From UBA2199 sp964628035 (GTDB taxonomy: Bacteria > Acidobacteriota > Aminicenantia > UBA2199), in assembly GCA_964628035.1 (NCBI GenBank), contig CAZVPI010000001.1, forward strand, positions 124,001 through 188,000: a stretch of 64,000 nt of DNA, written 5' to 3'. The notes beneath the pieces were generated by a model. It was not told the DNA's origin, searched no databases, and saw only the letters and a list, made by a program, of their open reading frames with translations. A program made the position numbers and the translations under genes. This document shows, piece after piece, positions 1 to 7,305 of this stretch; position 1 is the first letter of the stretch, and the number at the start of each line of letters is the position of its first letter.

Positions 1-1
1 A

Positions 2-496
2 GGGGTGCTCAACTTCATCAGCGACGCCTACTATGTCAAGCTGATCGCCTTCGATCTCCGCCCCGGGGAGGAGGGCATCCTGCGCTCCCTGGGCGGGCGC
101 ATCGTCGCCGCCATCGGAGGCCGCAACGCCCTGCCGGCGGTGCTGGACGCCTTCCCGGCCGTCGGCCGCCTGCCCCGCTCCGAGCGCTACATCGTGAGCA
201 ACTTCCTGGGCCACGGCTTCCTGGGCGGCGCCTACACGGTCGACTACGAGAGGGAAGGCAGGCGCATCAAGCTCTTCCTCATGACGCCGGCCGACCCCGG
301 CGCGCTGCTGGGACGCTGGGCCTCTTTGGACAAGGGATTTGCCGCCGAGATCGTGCCGGGAAGCCTGGCCATCGCCGACCCCTATAACGGTCCGGTCCAA
401 CTCCGCTGGCAGGCCGGCAAGATCTGGGGAGGCTTGGGGGACGGTCCGGAGATCGGAGCGCTGCTGGACGAAATGGCCCAGAGGACACAGAAATAA
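2..496 (+). CDS. DUF6599-like protein, 5'-truncated by window edge
   Basis: The reading frame is open from base 2 and ends in TAA at 494-496, so the gene begins outside the window; the GTG at 5 is unlikely to be the real start. The 164 visible residues form a soluble domain. They begin YVKLIAFDL and include stretches such as LGGRIVAAIGG, SERYIVSNFLGHGFL and a KLFLM strand. This pattern recalls DUF6599 proteins as I remember them, which have no assigned function. No catalytic motif is evident and no membrane segment lies in the visible part. It is followed by about 140 bp of repeat-bearing DNA and then the convergent Kdo operon, so nothing downstream is co-transcribed with it. Family assignment is from memory and tentative. 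Confidence 0.5.
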   Translation, partial: GVLNFISDAYYVKLIAFDLRPGEEGILRSLGGRIVAAIGGRNALPAVLDAFPAVGRLPRSERYIVSNFLGHGFLGGAYTVDYEREGRRIKLFLMTPADPGALLGRWASLDKGFAAEIVPGSLAIADPYNGPVQLRWQAGKIWGGLGDGPEIGALLDEMAQRTQK

Positions 497-510
497 AACC
501 ACAAACCCTT

Positions 511-638
511 TGTGTTCGCGTTAGGGTTGGCAAGAAACTAGGCGAACGAGAATTGATCCATTACTTTCCTATACCCTATCGCCTATAGCCTTATTCTTTG
601 CTAGGCACCGTTGCCGTCAGCCGTATGCCGAGTTTCTC
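511..638. repeat. Intergenic degenerate repeats between gene 1 and kdsC
   Basis: Two signals lie between convergent genes. Bases 511-534 read TGTGTTCGCGTTAGGGTTGG and onward, resembling the reverse complement of the CTAACAC repeat seen elsewhere in the window. Bases 568-590 are an imperfect 7-8 bp tandem of CCTATA/CCTATC units, and 608-635 a tandem of GCCGTCA/GCCGTAT units. No terminator-like hairpin with a T-run was seen. Confidence 0.5.
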
Positions 639-1202
639 CTAAGAATTGATCTCCTTGAAGATCTCTTCCCAGTCGCTCGATTTCTTGAGCTCGGCGAAGA
701 TGGAGGTCCACTGCTCCTGGACGTCGAGGATGAAGTCGATCACCTCGCGCACGGCGCCGCGACCGCCGTAGCGCTTGGCGATGTAGTGCGAGACGCGCTT
801 GATCAGCGGGTGGGCGTCGCCCACGGCGGCGGCGAACCCGACCATGCCCATCACCTCGGCGTCGCCGATGTCATCGCCGATGTAGGCCACTTCCTCTTTT
901 TCCAGGGAATACTTCTTGAGCAGCTCGAAGAAGGGGATGGTCTTGTTGTACACCCCCTCGTAGTAGTCGTCGACCTGGAGCTCCTCGGCCCGCTTCTTGA
1001 CCTGCTTGGAGGTCTTGCCGGTGATGATCGCCGTCTTGATGCCGGCCAGGCGGGCGAAGATGATGCCGGTGCCGTCCTTGACGTCGAACGACTTGATCGA
1101 CTGGCCGTTGGGCATCATGAAGAAGCGGCCGTCCGACAGCGTGCCGTCCACGTCCATGATGATCAGCTTCACTTTCTTGGCGAGTTCCTTCTGGTCCATC
1201 AT
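639..1202 (-). CDS. kdsC: 3-deoxy-D-manno-octulosonate 8-phosphate phosphatase
   Basis: Hydrolyses Kdo-8-phosphate to Kdo, the third step of Kdo synthesis for the lipid A-core of LPS; cytoplasmic HAD-superfamily enzyme. The 187 residues carry the HAD nucleophile motif DVDGT (D17 and D19), TGK at about 61-63 and GDDIGD (about 109-114), the short cap-less layout expected of KdsC (E. coli about 188 aa). The frame is open further upstream, but the ATGATG at 1202/1199 overlaps the kdsD stop (ATGA) and gives the normal length, so 1202 is chosen. The C-terminal 20 or so residues (WTSIFAELKKSSDWEEIF) are an acidic/aromatic tail that may be lineage-specific. Last gene of the kdsA-kdsD-kdsC operon. Assignment is firm because all three Kdo genes are adjacent. 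Confidence 0.93.
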   Translation of the reverse strand: MMDQKELAKKVKLIIMDVDGTLSDGRFFMMPNGQSIKSFDVKDGTGIIFARLAGIKTAIITGKTSKQVKKRAEELQVDDYYEGVYNKTIPFFELLKKYSLEKEEVAYIGDDIGDAEVMGMVGFAAAVGDAHPLIKRVSHYIAKRYGGRGAVREVIDFILDVQEQWTSIFAELKKSSDWEEIFKEINS

Positions 1203-2155
1203 ATCATCTCCGTTCTCCACAGATCGTGCAGATGCAGCAGTCCGCGCAGCCGGCCGCGGTCGTCGGCGACGACCAGCGACGTCACATGGCGCTCCTCCAT
1301 GATCTTCAGCGCCTCGACCGCCAGCCGTTCCTCGTTGATGCACAGCGGCGTGGCGGTCATGCAGGAGGCGGCGCTGGCCCGGGCGAGGTCGGCGCCCTTG
1401 AGGAACAGGCGGCGCAGGTCGCCGTCGGTGATGACGCCGGCCACCAGGCCCCGTTCGCGGGTGACGATGGCCACGCCGAACTTTTTCTCGTTGATGGTGG
1501 CGATGACGCTCTTCATGCGGGCGGCGGCGGAGACCACCGGCAGCTGCCGCCCCTTGTGCATCAGGTGCTTCACCTTGAGCAGCTTCCTGCCGATCTGGCC
1601 GCCGGGGTGGAAGCGGCGGAACGTCTCCTCGGTGAAGCCGCGCTTCTCCATCAGGGCGATGGACAGGGCGTCGCCCACGGCCAGGGCCAGGGTCGAGGAG
1701 GCTGAGGGGACGGAGATGGAGCAGGCCTCGCGCTCGACGCTGCAGTCGATGAAGACGTCGCTCTGGCGGGCCAGCGTGGAGCGCGGATCGCCGACCAGCG
1801 AGACAAGCCTGATCCCCAGCCGCTTGAGGTAGGCCAGCAGGCGGCGCACCTCCTCGGTCTCGCCCGAGGTGGAGAGGGCGAGCACCGCGTCCTCGGGGTG
1901 GATGATGCCGATGTCTCCGTGGATGGCCTCGGCCGGGTGCAGGAAGACGGCCGGCGTGCCGGTCGAGGTCATGGTGGCGGCGATCTTGCGGCCGATGAGG
2001 CCCGACTTGCCCATGCCGGTGACCACGACTTGGCCGCGGCAGCGATGCAGGATGTCGACGGCGGCGGCGAAGCGGCCGTCGATGCGCTCCAGGGCGGTGA
2101 GGATGGCGTTGGCCTCGGTCTGCAGGACTTTTTTCCCTGTTTCGATGCTGCCCAT
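1199..2155 (-). CDS. kdsD: D-arabinose 5-phosphate isomerase (KdsD/KpsF family)
   Basis: Interconverts ribulose-5-phosphate and arabinose-5-phosphate, the committed precursor of Kdo. The 318 residues show an N-terminal SIS sugar-isomerase domain (about 40-170, with GMGKSGLIGRKIA and the LSTSGET phosphate loop at about 94-100). A conserved FHPGGQIGRKL segment follows at about 190, and two CBS domains fill residues 205-318, ending in LLHLHDLWR. Length and order match KdsD/KpsF. Start at 2155 overlaps the kdsA stop by one base (TGATG), and its stop overlaps the kdsC start (ATGA), so translation is probably coupled across all three genes. Being next to kdsA and kdsC argues for the Kdo role rather than a capsule-specific KpsF or a GutQ-type paralogue. 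Confidence 0.93.
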   Translation of the reverse strand: MGSIETGKKVLQTEANAILTALERIDGRFAAAVDILHRCRGQVVVTGMGKSGLIGRKIAATMTSTGTPAVFLHPAEAIHGDIGIIHPEDAVLALSTSGETEEVRRLLAYLKRLGIRLVSLVGDPRSTLARQSDVFIDCSVEREACSISVPSASSTLALAVGDALSIALMEKRGFTEETFRRFHPGGQIGRKLLKVKHLMHKGRQLPVVSAAARMKSVIATINEKKFGVAIVTRERGLVAGVITDGDLRRLFLKGADLARASAASCMTATPLCINEERLAVEALKIMEERHVTSLVVADDRGRLRGLLHLHDLWRTEMI

Positions 2156-2967
2156 CAGGCTACATTATACAATGTCAGCAGGCGTCTCAAAAGAACGGGC
2201 AGGTCCTTGAGCGGCAGGGAATTGAGGCCGTCGGAGAGGGCCTTGGACGGGTCGGGATGGACCTCCAGGAACACGCCGTTGGCGCCGGCCGTGACGCCGC
2301 AGGAGGCCATCAGCGGGATGAAGCGCGGGTCGCCGCCCGAGACGCCCTGGGCGGCGCTGGGTCGCTGCACCGCATGGGTGGCGTCCATGACCACCGGGCA
2401 GCCGCTCTCCTTCATCAGCGGGATGGAGCGGAAGTCGACCACCAGGTTGTTGTAGCCGAAAAACGTGCCGCGCTCGGTGAGCAGCACCCGGTGGTTGCCC
2501 GCCTCGGCGGCCTTGCCCACGGCCAGCAGCAGGTCGGCAGGGCCCATCATCTGACTCTTCTTGATGTTCAGCGGCAGGCCGGTGCGGGCGGCGGCGACGA
2601 GCAGGTCGGTCTGGCGGCTGAGAAAGGCCGGGATCTGGATGACCGAGAGGACCGGCGCCGCCTGCGCCGCCTGCCAGGGCTCGTGGATGTCGGAAAGGAC
2701 CGGGACCCCGACCTTCTCCTTGATCCGCTCCAGGACCGGCAGCCCCTTGGCGAGACCCGGGCCGCGTGGCGAGCGGATCGAGGAGCGGTTGGCCTTGTCA
2801 AACGAGGCCTTGAAGATATACGGGATGCCAAGTTCGCCGGCGGCGCGCTTCGCTTCCACGGCGATCTCGCGGGTCAGCCCCTCGTCCTCGATGACGCAGG
2901 GTCCGGCGATCAGGAAGAGCCTGCCGTCGGTGATCTCCAGATCGTCGACCTTGAAGAACGTCTTCAT
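2155..2967 (-). CDS. kdsA: 3-deoxy-8-phosphooctulonate synthase
   Basis: Condenses phosphoenolpyruvate with arabinose-5-phosphate to Kdo-8-phosphate in the cytoplasm. The 270 residues form one TIM-barrel domain with KdsA signatures: FLIAGPCVIE near residues 17-26, FKASFDKANRSS (about 53-64), the GxGL segment, PVLSDIHE, and VVMDATHAVQRP near 192-203. Length matches the family. ATG at 2967 follows a good sigma-70 promoter whose -10 ends only 7 bases upstream, so the message may be leaderless. First gene of kdsA-kdsD-kdsC; kdsB and waaA are not in the window. Confidence 0.95.
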   Translation of the reverse strand: MKTFFKVDDLEITDGRLFLIAGPCVIEDEGLTREIAVEAKRAAGELGIPYIFKASFDKANRSSIRSPRGPGLAKGLPVLERIKEKVGVPVLSDIHEPWQAAQAAPVLSVIQIPAFLSRQTDLLVAAARTGLPLNIKKSQMMGPADLLLAVGKAAEAGNHRVLLTERGTFFGYNNLVVDFRSIPLMKESGCPVVMDATHAVQRPSAAQGVSGGDPRFIPLMASCGVTAGANGVFLEVHPDPSKALSDGLNSLPLKDLPVLLRRLLTLYNVA

Positions 2968-2974
2968 GAAAGGG

Positions 2975-3003
2975 ATTTTACCAATATTTCAAGCAAATGG
3001 CAA
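2975..3003 (-). promoter_or_regulatory. Sigma-70-type promoter of kdsA operon
   Basis: On the minus strand: TTGCCA (3003-2998), 17-bp spacer, TAAAAT (2980-2975), then 7 bases to the kdsA ATG at 2967. The expected start site falls on or next to the start codon. Confidence 0.6.
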
Positions 3004-3690
3004 ACAAGATCCATCGTGACGCGCAACGCGTGACGGGAAGCGGCAGCAGGTCGATCTATCATTATTCGTGACCCGTAATTCGTGCTTCGAAACAGGAAGA
3101 TTTCGTTCTATTGCTCGCTGCTAACACCAACACTATCACCAGATCTGCCCAAAATGACTTTTAAAAAAAACCTTGGCTTGATCGGGCAAGTCGCCCTTCG
3201 TTCACGCGGGGATTCGGCCTTTTTCCCCAAGGGGACGGCACCCTTTGGGATGCCAGCCCGCCCGGGGGTCAGCGGCCCGAAGGGCGCGACCCCCTCGCGG
3301 GGCTCCGGGCAAACTGGTCCGATTCTTGCGCTATCTTTGGGTATCTTAGCTAGGCAGGCGCAGCGGCATTCGTCCCCTGCGAGGATGCTCCGTCCCCTCC
3401 GGGGACTCCGCGACTGGAGAGGCTTGTCCCCGAGGGGATGCTGCGCGGATGCCTCGGCGCTCCGCGAAAAAGCGGAAGCGAATGGTGCGAGTGCCTGCCA
3501 AAGGGCTTGATCTTTCCTGTGTGGATCTTGGACAGCATATGGATAAAACCAAACAAAACGAAAAGGCAACCTTATCCGGAAAACCTGATTTACTAGCCCC
3601 ATACCCCTTTGTTATGCTAACTGTCTGTCTAAAAATGATTGATTTTGGACAGCAATGCGCTAACACTAACAATCATAGATGGTTGCGTTC
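3004..3690. other. 0.69 kb non-coding, hairpin-rich intergenic region
   Basis: No convincing gene lies here: short open frames on both strands have Pro/Arg/Ser-rich composition and no recognisable domain. The left part holds imperfect CGTGACG/CGTAATTCGTG short repeats (3014-3036, 3066-3089). Bases 3120-3132 (GCTAACACCAACA) and 3659-3671 (GCTAACACTAACA) are near-identical direct repeats that bracket the region. Between them, 3231-3476 carries a chain of GC-rich hairpins, listed separately. The right end lies immediately downstream of the methylmalonyl-CoA mutase stop, so the region could be transcribed as its 3' UTR. Confidence 0.6.
3231..3476. repeat. Cluster of GC-rich hairpins (possible structured RNA or palindromic repeats)
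   Basis: Readable stem-loops are: GGCA-CCC/GGG-TGCC at 3237-3254; GGGGGTC/GACCCCC at 3264-3270 and 3288-3294, enclosing a second stem GCGGCCC-GAA-GGGCGC with one bulge; GTCCCC-TCC-GGGGAC at 3392-3406; TCCC-CGAG-GGGA at 3427-3438; and TCCGC/GCGGA at 3461-3476. Compensating pairs hold despite the high GC. The strand of any transcript is unknown. No T-run follows the stems, so they are not simple terminators. Confidence 0.5.
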
Positions 3691-5334
3691 CTAGATGACG
3701 ATCTTCTCTTTGTATTCTCCGAAGACGGCGCGCATCCGGTCGCAGATCTCCTGCAGGGTGGCATAGGTCTTGACCGCCTCCAGAATCGGCGGCAGCAGGT
3801 TGTCGCCGCTTTCGGCAGCCGCCTGGACCCGGGCCAGCGCCTTATCCACGGCGGCACCGTCGCGCACCTTCCTGACCTGCGCCAGGCGCTGCCGCTGCCG
3901 CTCCTCGATCTCCGGCGACACCTTCAGCGTCTTGAGGTGCGAGAGGTCCTCCTCCACCTGGAACTGGTTGACGCCGACGATCACCTGCTCGCCGCCGTCG
4001 ATCTCCTTCTGATACGAATAGGAACTGTCCTGGATCTGCTTCTGCGGGTAGCCGGCTTCGATGGCGGCCAGCATGCCGCCCATCTCCTCGATCTTGTCCA
4101 GGTACTTCCAGACCTGGCGCTCGATCTCGTTCGTCATGGCTTCGACGAAATAGGAACCGGCCAGCGGGTCGATGGTGTCGGCCACGCCGCTCTCGTAGGC
4201 GATGATCTGCTGGGTGCGCAGGGCGACGCGCACCGACTCCTCGGTGGGCAGGGCCAGCGCCTCGTCCATGGAATTGGTGTGCAGGCTCTGGGTGCCGCCG
4301 AGCACGGCGGCCAGCGCCTGCAGGGTGACGCGCACCACGTTGTTCATCGGCTGCTGGGCGGTGAGGGTGACCCCGCCCGTCTGGGTGTGGAAGCGCATGA
4401 GCTGCGACTTCTCGCCGGCAACGAACTTCTCCTTCATGATGCGCGCCCAGATGCGTCGGGCGGCGCGGAATTTGGCCACCTCCTCCAGCAGGTTGTTGTG
4501 GCTGGCGAAGAAGAACGACAGCCGCGGGGCGAACTCGTCGACCTTCATCCCCGAGGCGATGGCCGACTTGACGTACTCGATGCCGTCGGCGAAGGTGAAG
4601 GCCAGCTCCTGGGCGGCGGTCGACCCGGCCTCGCGGATGTGGTAGCCGCTGATGGAGATGGTGTTCCACTTGGGGACGCGCTCGCGGCAGAAGGAGAAGA
4701 TGTCGGCGATCAGCCGCAGCGACGGCCGGGGCGGGTAGATGTAGGTGCCGCGGGCGATGTACTCCTTGAGCAGGTCGTTCTGGATGGTGCCCGAGAGCAG
4801 GTTCAGGGCGATGCCGCGCTTCTCGGCCACGGCCAGGTACATGGAGAGGATGACCGCCGCCGAGGCGTTGATGGTCATCGACACCGACACCTTGTCCAGC
4901 GGGATCTGCTCGAAGAGCACCTCCATGTCGGCCAGCGAGTCCACGGCCACGCCCACCTTGCCCACCTCGCCCTCGCACAGGGGGTTGTCCGAGTCGAGGC
5001 CGATCTGCGTGGGCAGGTCGAAGGCGACGCTCAGGCCGGTCTGCCCCTGCTCCAGCAGGTAGCGGTAGCGGCGGTTCGACTCTTCGGCCGAGCCGAAGCC
5101 GGCGTACTGGCGCATGGTCCAGAAGCGGCCGCGGTACATGGTAGGCTGGACTCCGCGCGTGAAGGGAAAGGCGCCGGGATAGCCCAGGTCACGCTCGTAG
5201 TCCAGGCCGCTGACGTCCTCGGGGTCATAGAGGCGCCGTACCGGGAGCGAAGTGGCCTTGAATTCCTCCTTGCGCTCCCTGTTCTTTTCCAGCGTCTTTT
5301 TCAGGACGCGTTCTTGCCAGTCTTTTTTCTTCAT
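3691..5334 (-). CDS. Methylmalonyl-CoA mutase, catalytic (N-terminal domain) subunit
   Basis: Interconverts succinyl-CoA and (R)-methylmalonyl-CoA using adenosylcobalamin, in propionyl-CoA metabolism. The 547 residues cover the TIM-barrel substrate domain only: a lysine-rich leader, then VRRLYDPEDVSGLDY, TRGVQPTMYRGRFWTMRQYAG (CoA channel) and SVAFDLPTQIGLDSDNP, then SISGYHIREAG with the active-site His and TGGVTLTAQQP near 320. The B12-binding DxHxxG domain found at the C-terminus of full-length mutases is absent, so a separate small cobalamin-binding subunit must be encoded elsewhere, as in split mutases. A related isobutyryl-CoA-type or ethylmalonyl-CoA-type mutase cannot be fully excluded without alignment. 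ATG at 5334 is preceded by AAGGGGC at a normal distance. No mutase chaperone (MeaB) or epimerase lies next to it. Confidence 0.9.
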   Translation of the reverse strand: MKKKDWQERVLKKTLEKNRERKEEFKATSLPVRRLYDPEDVSGLDYERDLGYPGAFPFTRGVQPTMYRGRFWTMRQYAGFGSAEESNRRYRYLLEQGQTGLSVAFDLPTQIGLDSDNPLCEGEVGKVGVAVDSLADMEVLFEQIPLDKVSVSMTINASAAVILSMYLAVAEKRGIALNLLSGTIQNDLLKEYIARGTYIYPPRPSLRLIADIFSFCRERVPKWNTISISGYHIREAGSTAAQELAFTFADGIEYVKSAIASGMKVDEFAPRLSFFFASHNNLLEEVAKFRAARRIWARIMKEKFVAGEKSQLMRFHTQTGGVTLTAQQPMNNVVRVTLQALAAVLGGTQSLHTNSMDEALALPTEESVRVALRTQQIIAYESGVADTIDPLAGSYFVEAMTNEIERQVWKYLDKIEEMGGMLAAIEAGYPQKQIQDSSYSYQKEIDGGEQVIVGVNQFQVEEDLSHLKTLKVSPEIEERQRQRLAQVRKVRDGAAVDKALARVQAAAESGDNLLPPILEAVKTYATLQEICDRMRAVFGEYKEKIVI

Positions 5335-5465
5335 GGCCGTGCCCCTTGCGCGAAATGACGGAATATTCTAAAAGGACGGGCGGCGGCCGGCGCGGGCGCA
5401 ATCCAACTCCGCGCGCGGGCGCTCCCGCCCGACACCCATGGTTCCCGGACCGGCCCCGTGGGCCC

Positions 5466-5702
5466 TCAGATCCTGGATTTCCTGCTCAGCGTGTCCTTGG
5501 CCCCTTCGATGAAGTTTTTGGCTTTCTCGCTCAGCTTCTCGGCCTCTTCCCTGACGTCATTGCTGAGCTTTTCCGAGAAGTCCTTGATCTGCTTGCGCGT
5601 CTCCTTGCCCGACTGCGGGGCGAAGAGCAGGGCCAGGCCGGCCCCGACGACGGCGCCTGTGAGGAAGCTGAAGAACATTTTGCTGCCGGTATTCTCGCTC
5701 AT
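5466..5702 (-). CDS. YtxH-domain small membrane protein
   Basis: A 78-residue protein with one N-terminal membrane helix (about 9-26, FFSFLTGAVVGAGLALLFAP). The PQSGKETRKQIKDF motif diagnostic of YtxH (general-stress protein family) follows, and then an amphipathic Lys/Glu-rich helix (about 38-70) likely to form a coiled coil. Function of the family is not established; some members are stress-induced in Firmicutes. It sits two bases after the DUF948 gene, so the two are co-expressed and may act together at the inner membrane. Confidence 0.8.
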   Translation of the reverse strand: MSENTGSKMFFSFLTGAVVGAGLALLFAPQSGKETRKQIKDFSEKLSNDVREEAEKLSEKAKNFIEGAKDTLSRKSRI

Positions 5703-5704
5703 TT

Positions 5705-6073
5705 CTATTTACCTCCTTTGAACTTCTTGACCAGGTTCCACCCCATCTTGACCGCTGGCAGGAAGGCCAGCAGGCCGGCCGAACGCCGCAGCAGGTTGTG
5801 GTTGATGAAATGGAGCGTGTCGCCGGCGTGCTCCACCGCACGCCGCGACCTGGAGATCACCGCGTCGACCTGCTGCAGCCGCTCCTCGGCGGCGGCGCCC
5901 AGGCGCTTGGCCTCGCGCGCCAGGTCGCGCACCTCGATCGAGGTCTTTTCCAGGTCGACCATCAGCGACTTGAACTGCTGGATGGCCGGGACCAGGGTGA
6001 TGACCAGCAGCAGGAATCCCAGCGACACGACCAAGGCGACGACGAAAATGGCGATCAGGACAGGTGCGCTCAT
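5705..6073 (-). CDS. DUF948-like membrane-anchored coiled-coil protein
   Basis: A 122-residue protein with an N-terminal transmembrane helix (about 5-27, VLIAIFVVALVVSLGFLLLVITL). A predicted coiled coil (about 35-85, KSLMVDLEKTSIEVRDLAREAKRL and onward) and a C-terminal hydrophobic patch ending KKFKGGK follow. The layout matches DUF948 proteins, which often pair with YtxH proteins as here; biochemical role unknown. The frame opens earlier at 6091 but that would place the start inside the -10 box. ATG at 6073 has GAGG upstream and lies 19 bases after a strong promoter, so it is preferred. Confidence 0.7.
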   Translation of the reverse strand: MSAPVLIAIFVVALVVSLGFLLLVITLVPAIQQFKSLMVDLEKTSIEVRDLAREAKRLGAAAEERLQQVDAVISRSRRAVEHAGDTLHFINHNLLRRSAGLLAFLPAVKMGWNLVKKFKGGK

Positions 6074-6092
6074 GATGATGCCTCTACCCAAT

Positions 6093-6120
6093 ATTATAGT
6101 GAAATAAGGCCGGATGTCAA
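6093..6120 (-). promoter_or_regulatory. Promoter of DUF948-ytxH unit
   Basis: Minus strand TTGACA (6120-6115), 16-bp spacer, TATAAT (6098-6093); both hexamers are perfect consensus. Leader of about 12-19 nt to the ATG at 6073 with a GAGG Shine-Dalgarno. Confidence 0.75.
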
Positions 6121-6148
6121 CGCCGGTCGGCCGCTGCGCCGGCCGGTC

Positions 6149-6177
6149 TTCACCGCGGCGGGGAATTCGGATAGAAT
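6149..6177 (+). promoter_or_regulatory. Promoter of the membrane dipeptidase gene
   Basis: TTCACC (6149-6154), 17-bp spacer, TAGAAT (6172-6177), then only 6 bases to ATG 6184. Predicts a leaderless message. The -35 is weak (4/6). Confidence 0.45.
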
Positions 6178-6183
6178 CGGGGC

Positions 6184-7305
6184 ATGAAAAGCAAAGCGCC
6201 GGCCCAGGAGCTGCGCGACCCGTTCATCTTCGACGCCCACTGCGACACGGCTACGGTGCTGGCCGACCGGTCCTGGAACTTCCGCTCAAGCCCGGCCCAT
6301 CTCGACCTGGCCAAGGCCCGCCGCGGCGGCCTCAAGGCACAGGTCTTCGCCGTCTGGGTCGACCCCCTTTTCGCCCCGCACCGGGCGCTGAAGCGGGGGC
6401 TGGAGGTGCTGCGGGCGCTGGAGAGAAAGGTCTTCGAGCCGGGTCTGGCAGTCAGGGTCGCCTCGGTGGCCCAAATGGACAAGGCGCTCGTTGCCGGCAG
6501 GCTGGCCGGCTGGGTCTTTCTCGAGGGCGGGCATGTCATCGAGGACTCGCTGGAGGTCCTCGACGTGTTCCGTTCCCTGGGAGTGCGCGGCATGACCCTG
6601 ACCCACGGCCGCAACGTCTCCTGGGCCGATTCCTCGACCGACGCGCCGCGCCTGCGCGGCCTGAACGCCCTGGGGCGGCGCGTCGTGCGCCGCATGGAAG
6701 AAACGGGCATGGCCATCGACCTCTCCCACGTTTCCGACGCCTCGGCGCGGGCGGTGCTGCGGGCGGTCAGGGCGCCGGTCCTCGCCTCCCACTCCAACGC
6801 CCGCCGCCTGTGCGACGTGCCGCGCAACCTGCCCGACGACCTGATCCGCGCCATCGCCCGCCGCGGCGGCTTCATCGGCGTCAACTTCCACCCGGCCTTC
6901 ATCCGCCGCCGCGTCCATGAGCAGATCGAGTCCCGTTTCGCCGCCTGGGAGCAGGAGATCAAGGCCCGCTCGCGCGGCCGCGAGGACGACCCCAAGTTCC
7001 TCAGCGACCTGGAGTGGGAATATTTCAGCAGGGCGGCACGCGGCGCCGATGCGGTGGCGCTGGACGACCTGATCGACCATGTCGTCCACATCGCCCTGGT
7101 CGGCGGCATCGGCTGCGTCGGCCTGGGCAGCGATTTCGACGGCATCGCTTCCACCCCCGCCGGCCTGGTCAACGCCGCCTTCTTCCCCGCCCTGGCCGCC
7201 GCACTGCGTAGCCGCGGCTTCCGCGCCGCCGAGGCGCGACTGGTGCTCGGCCAGAACCTGAGGCGGTTCCTGCTGCGGGTGGAGCGGGCCGGAGGGAGGC
7301 GGTGA
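6184..7305 (+). CDS. Membrane dipeptidase, peptidase M19 family
   Basis: Zinc-dependent dipeptidase of the renal-dipeptidase family, cleaving dipeptides including some with D-residues. Of 373 residues, metal-binding motifs visible are FDAHCDTA (His-x-Asp, about 15-22), LEGGHVIEDS with the bridging Glu (about 116), LSHVSDAS (about 181) and ASHSNARRLC (about 201). The C-terminal VGLGSDFDGI motif at about 315 is also characteristic. Length is usual for M19. No signal peptide is apparent, so a cytoplasmic location is likely despite the family name. First gene of a rightward trio; its TGA overlaps the GTG of the patatin gene (GTGA), implying coupled translation. Confidence 0.92.
   Translation: MKSKAPAQELRDPFIFDAHCDTATVLADRSWNFRSSPAHLDLAKARRGGLKAQVFAVWVDPLFAPHRALKRGLEVLRALERKVFEPGLAVRVASVAQMDKALVAGRLAGWVFLEGGHVIEDSLEVLDVFRSLGVRGMTLTHGRNVSWADSSTDAPRLRGLNALGRRVVRRMEETGMAIDLSHVSDASARAVLRAVRAPVLASHSNARRLCDVPRNLPDDLIRAIARRGGFIGVNFHPAFIRRRVHEQIESRFAAWEQEIKARSRGREDDPKFLSDLEWEYFSRAARGADAVALDDLIDHVVHIALVGGIGCVGLGSDFDGIASTPAGLVNAAFFPALAAALRSRGFRAAEARLVLGQNLRRFLLRVERAGGRR

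Noticed and set aside
3082..3602. Open frames on both strands within the hairpin-rich region
   Set aside because: Pro/Arg/Ser-rich, overlapping each other, no ribosome-binding site or domain; better explained by GC-rich palindromes.
3690..5334. Assigning the mutase to isobutyryl-CoA mutase
   Set aside because: Motifs fit the general methylmalonyl-CoA group; no context supports the narrower name.
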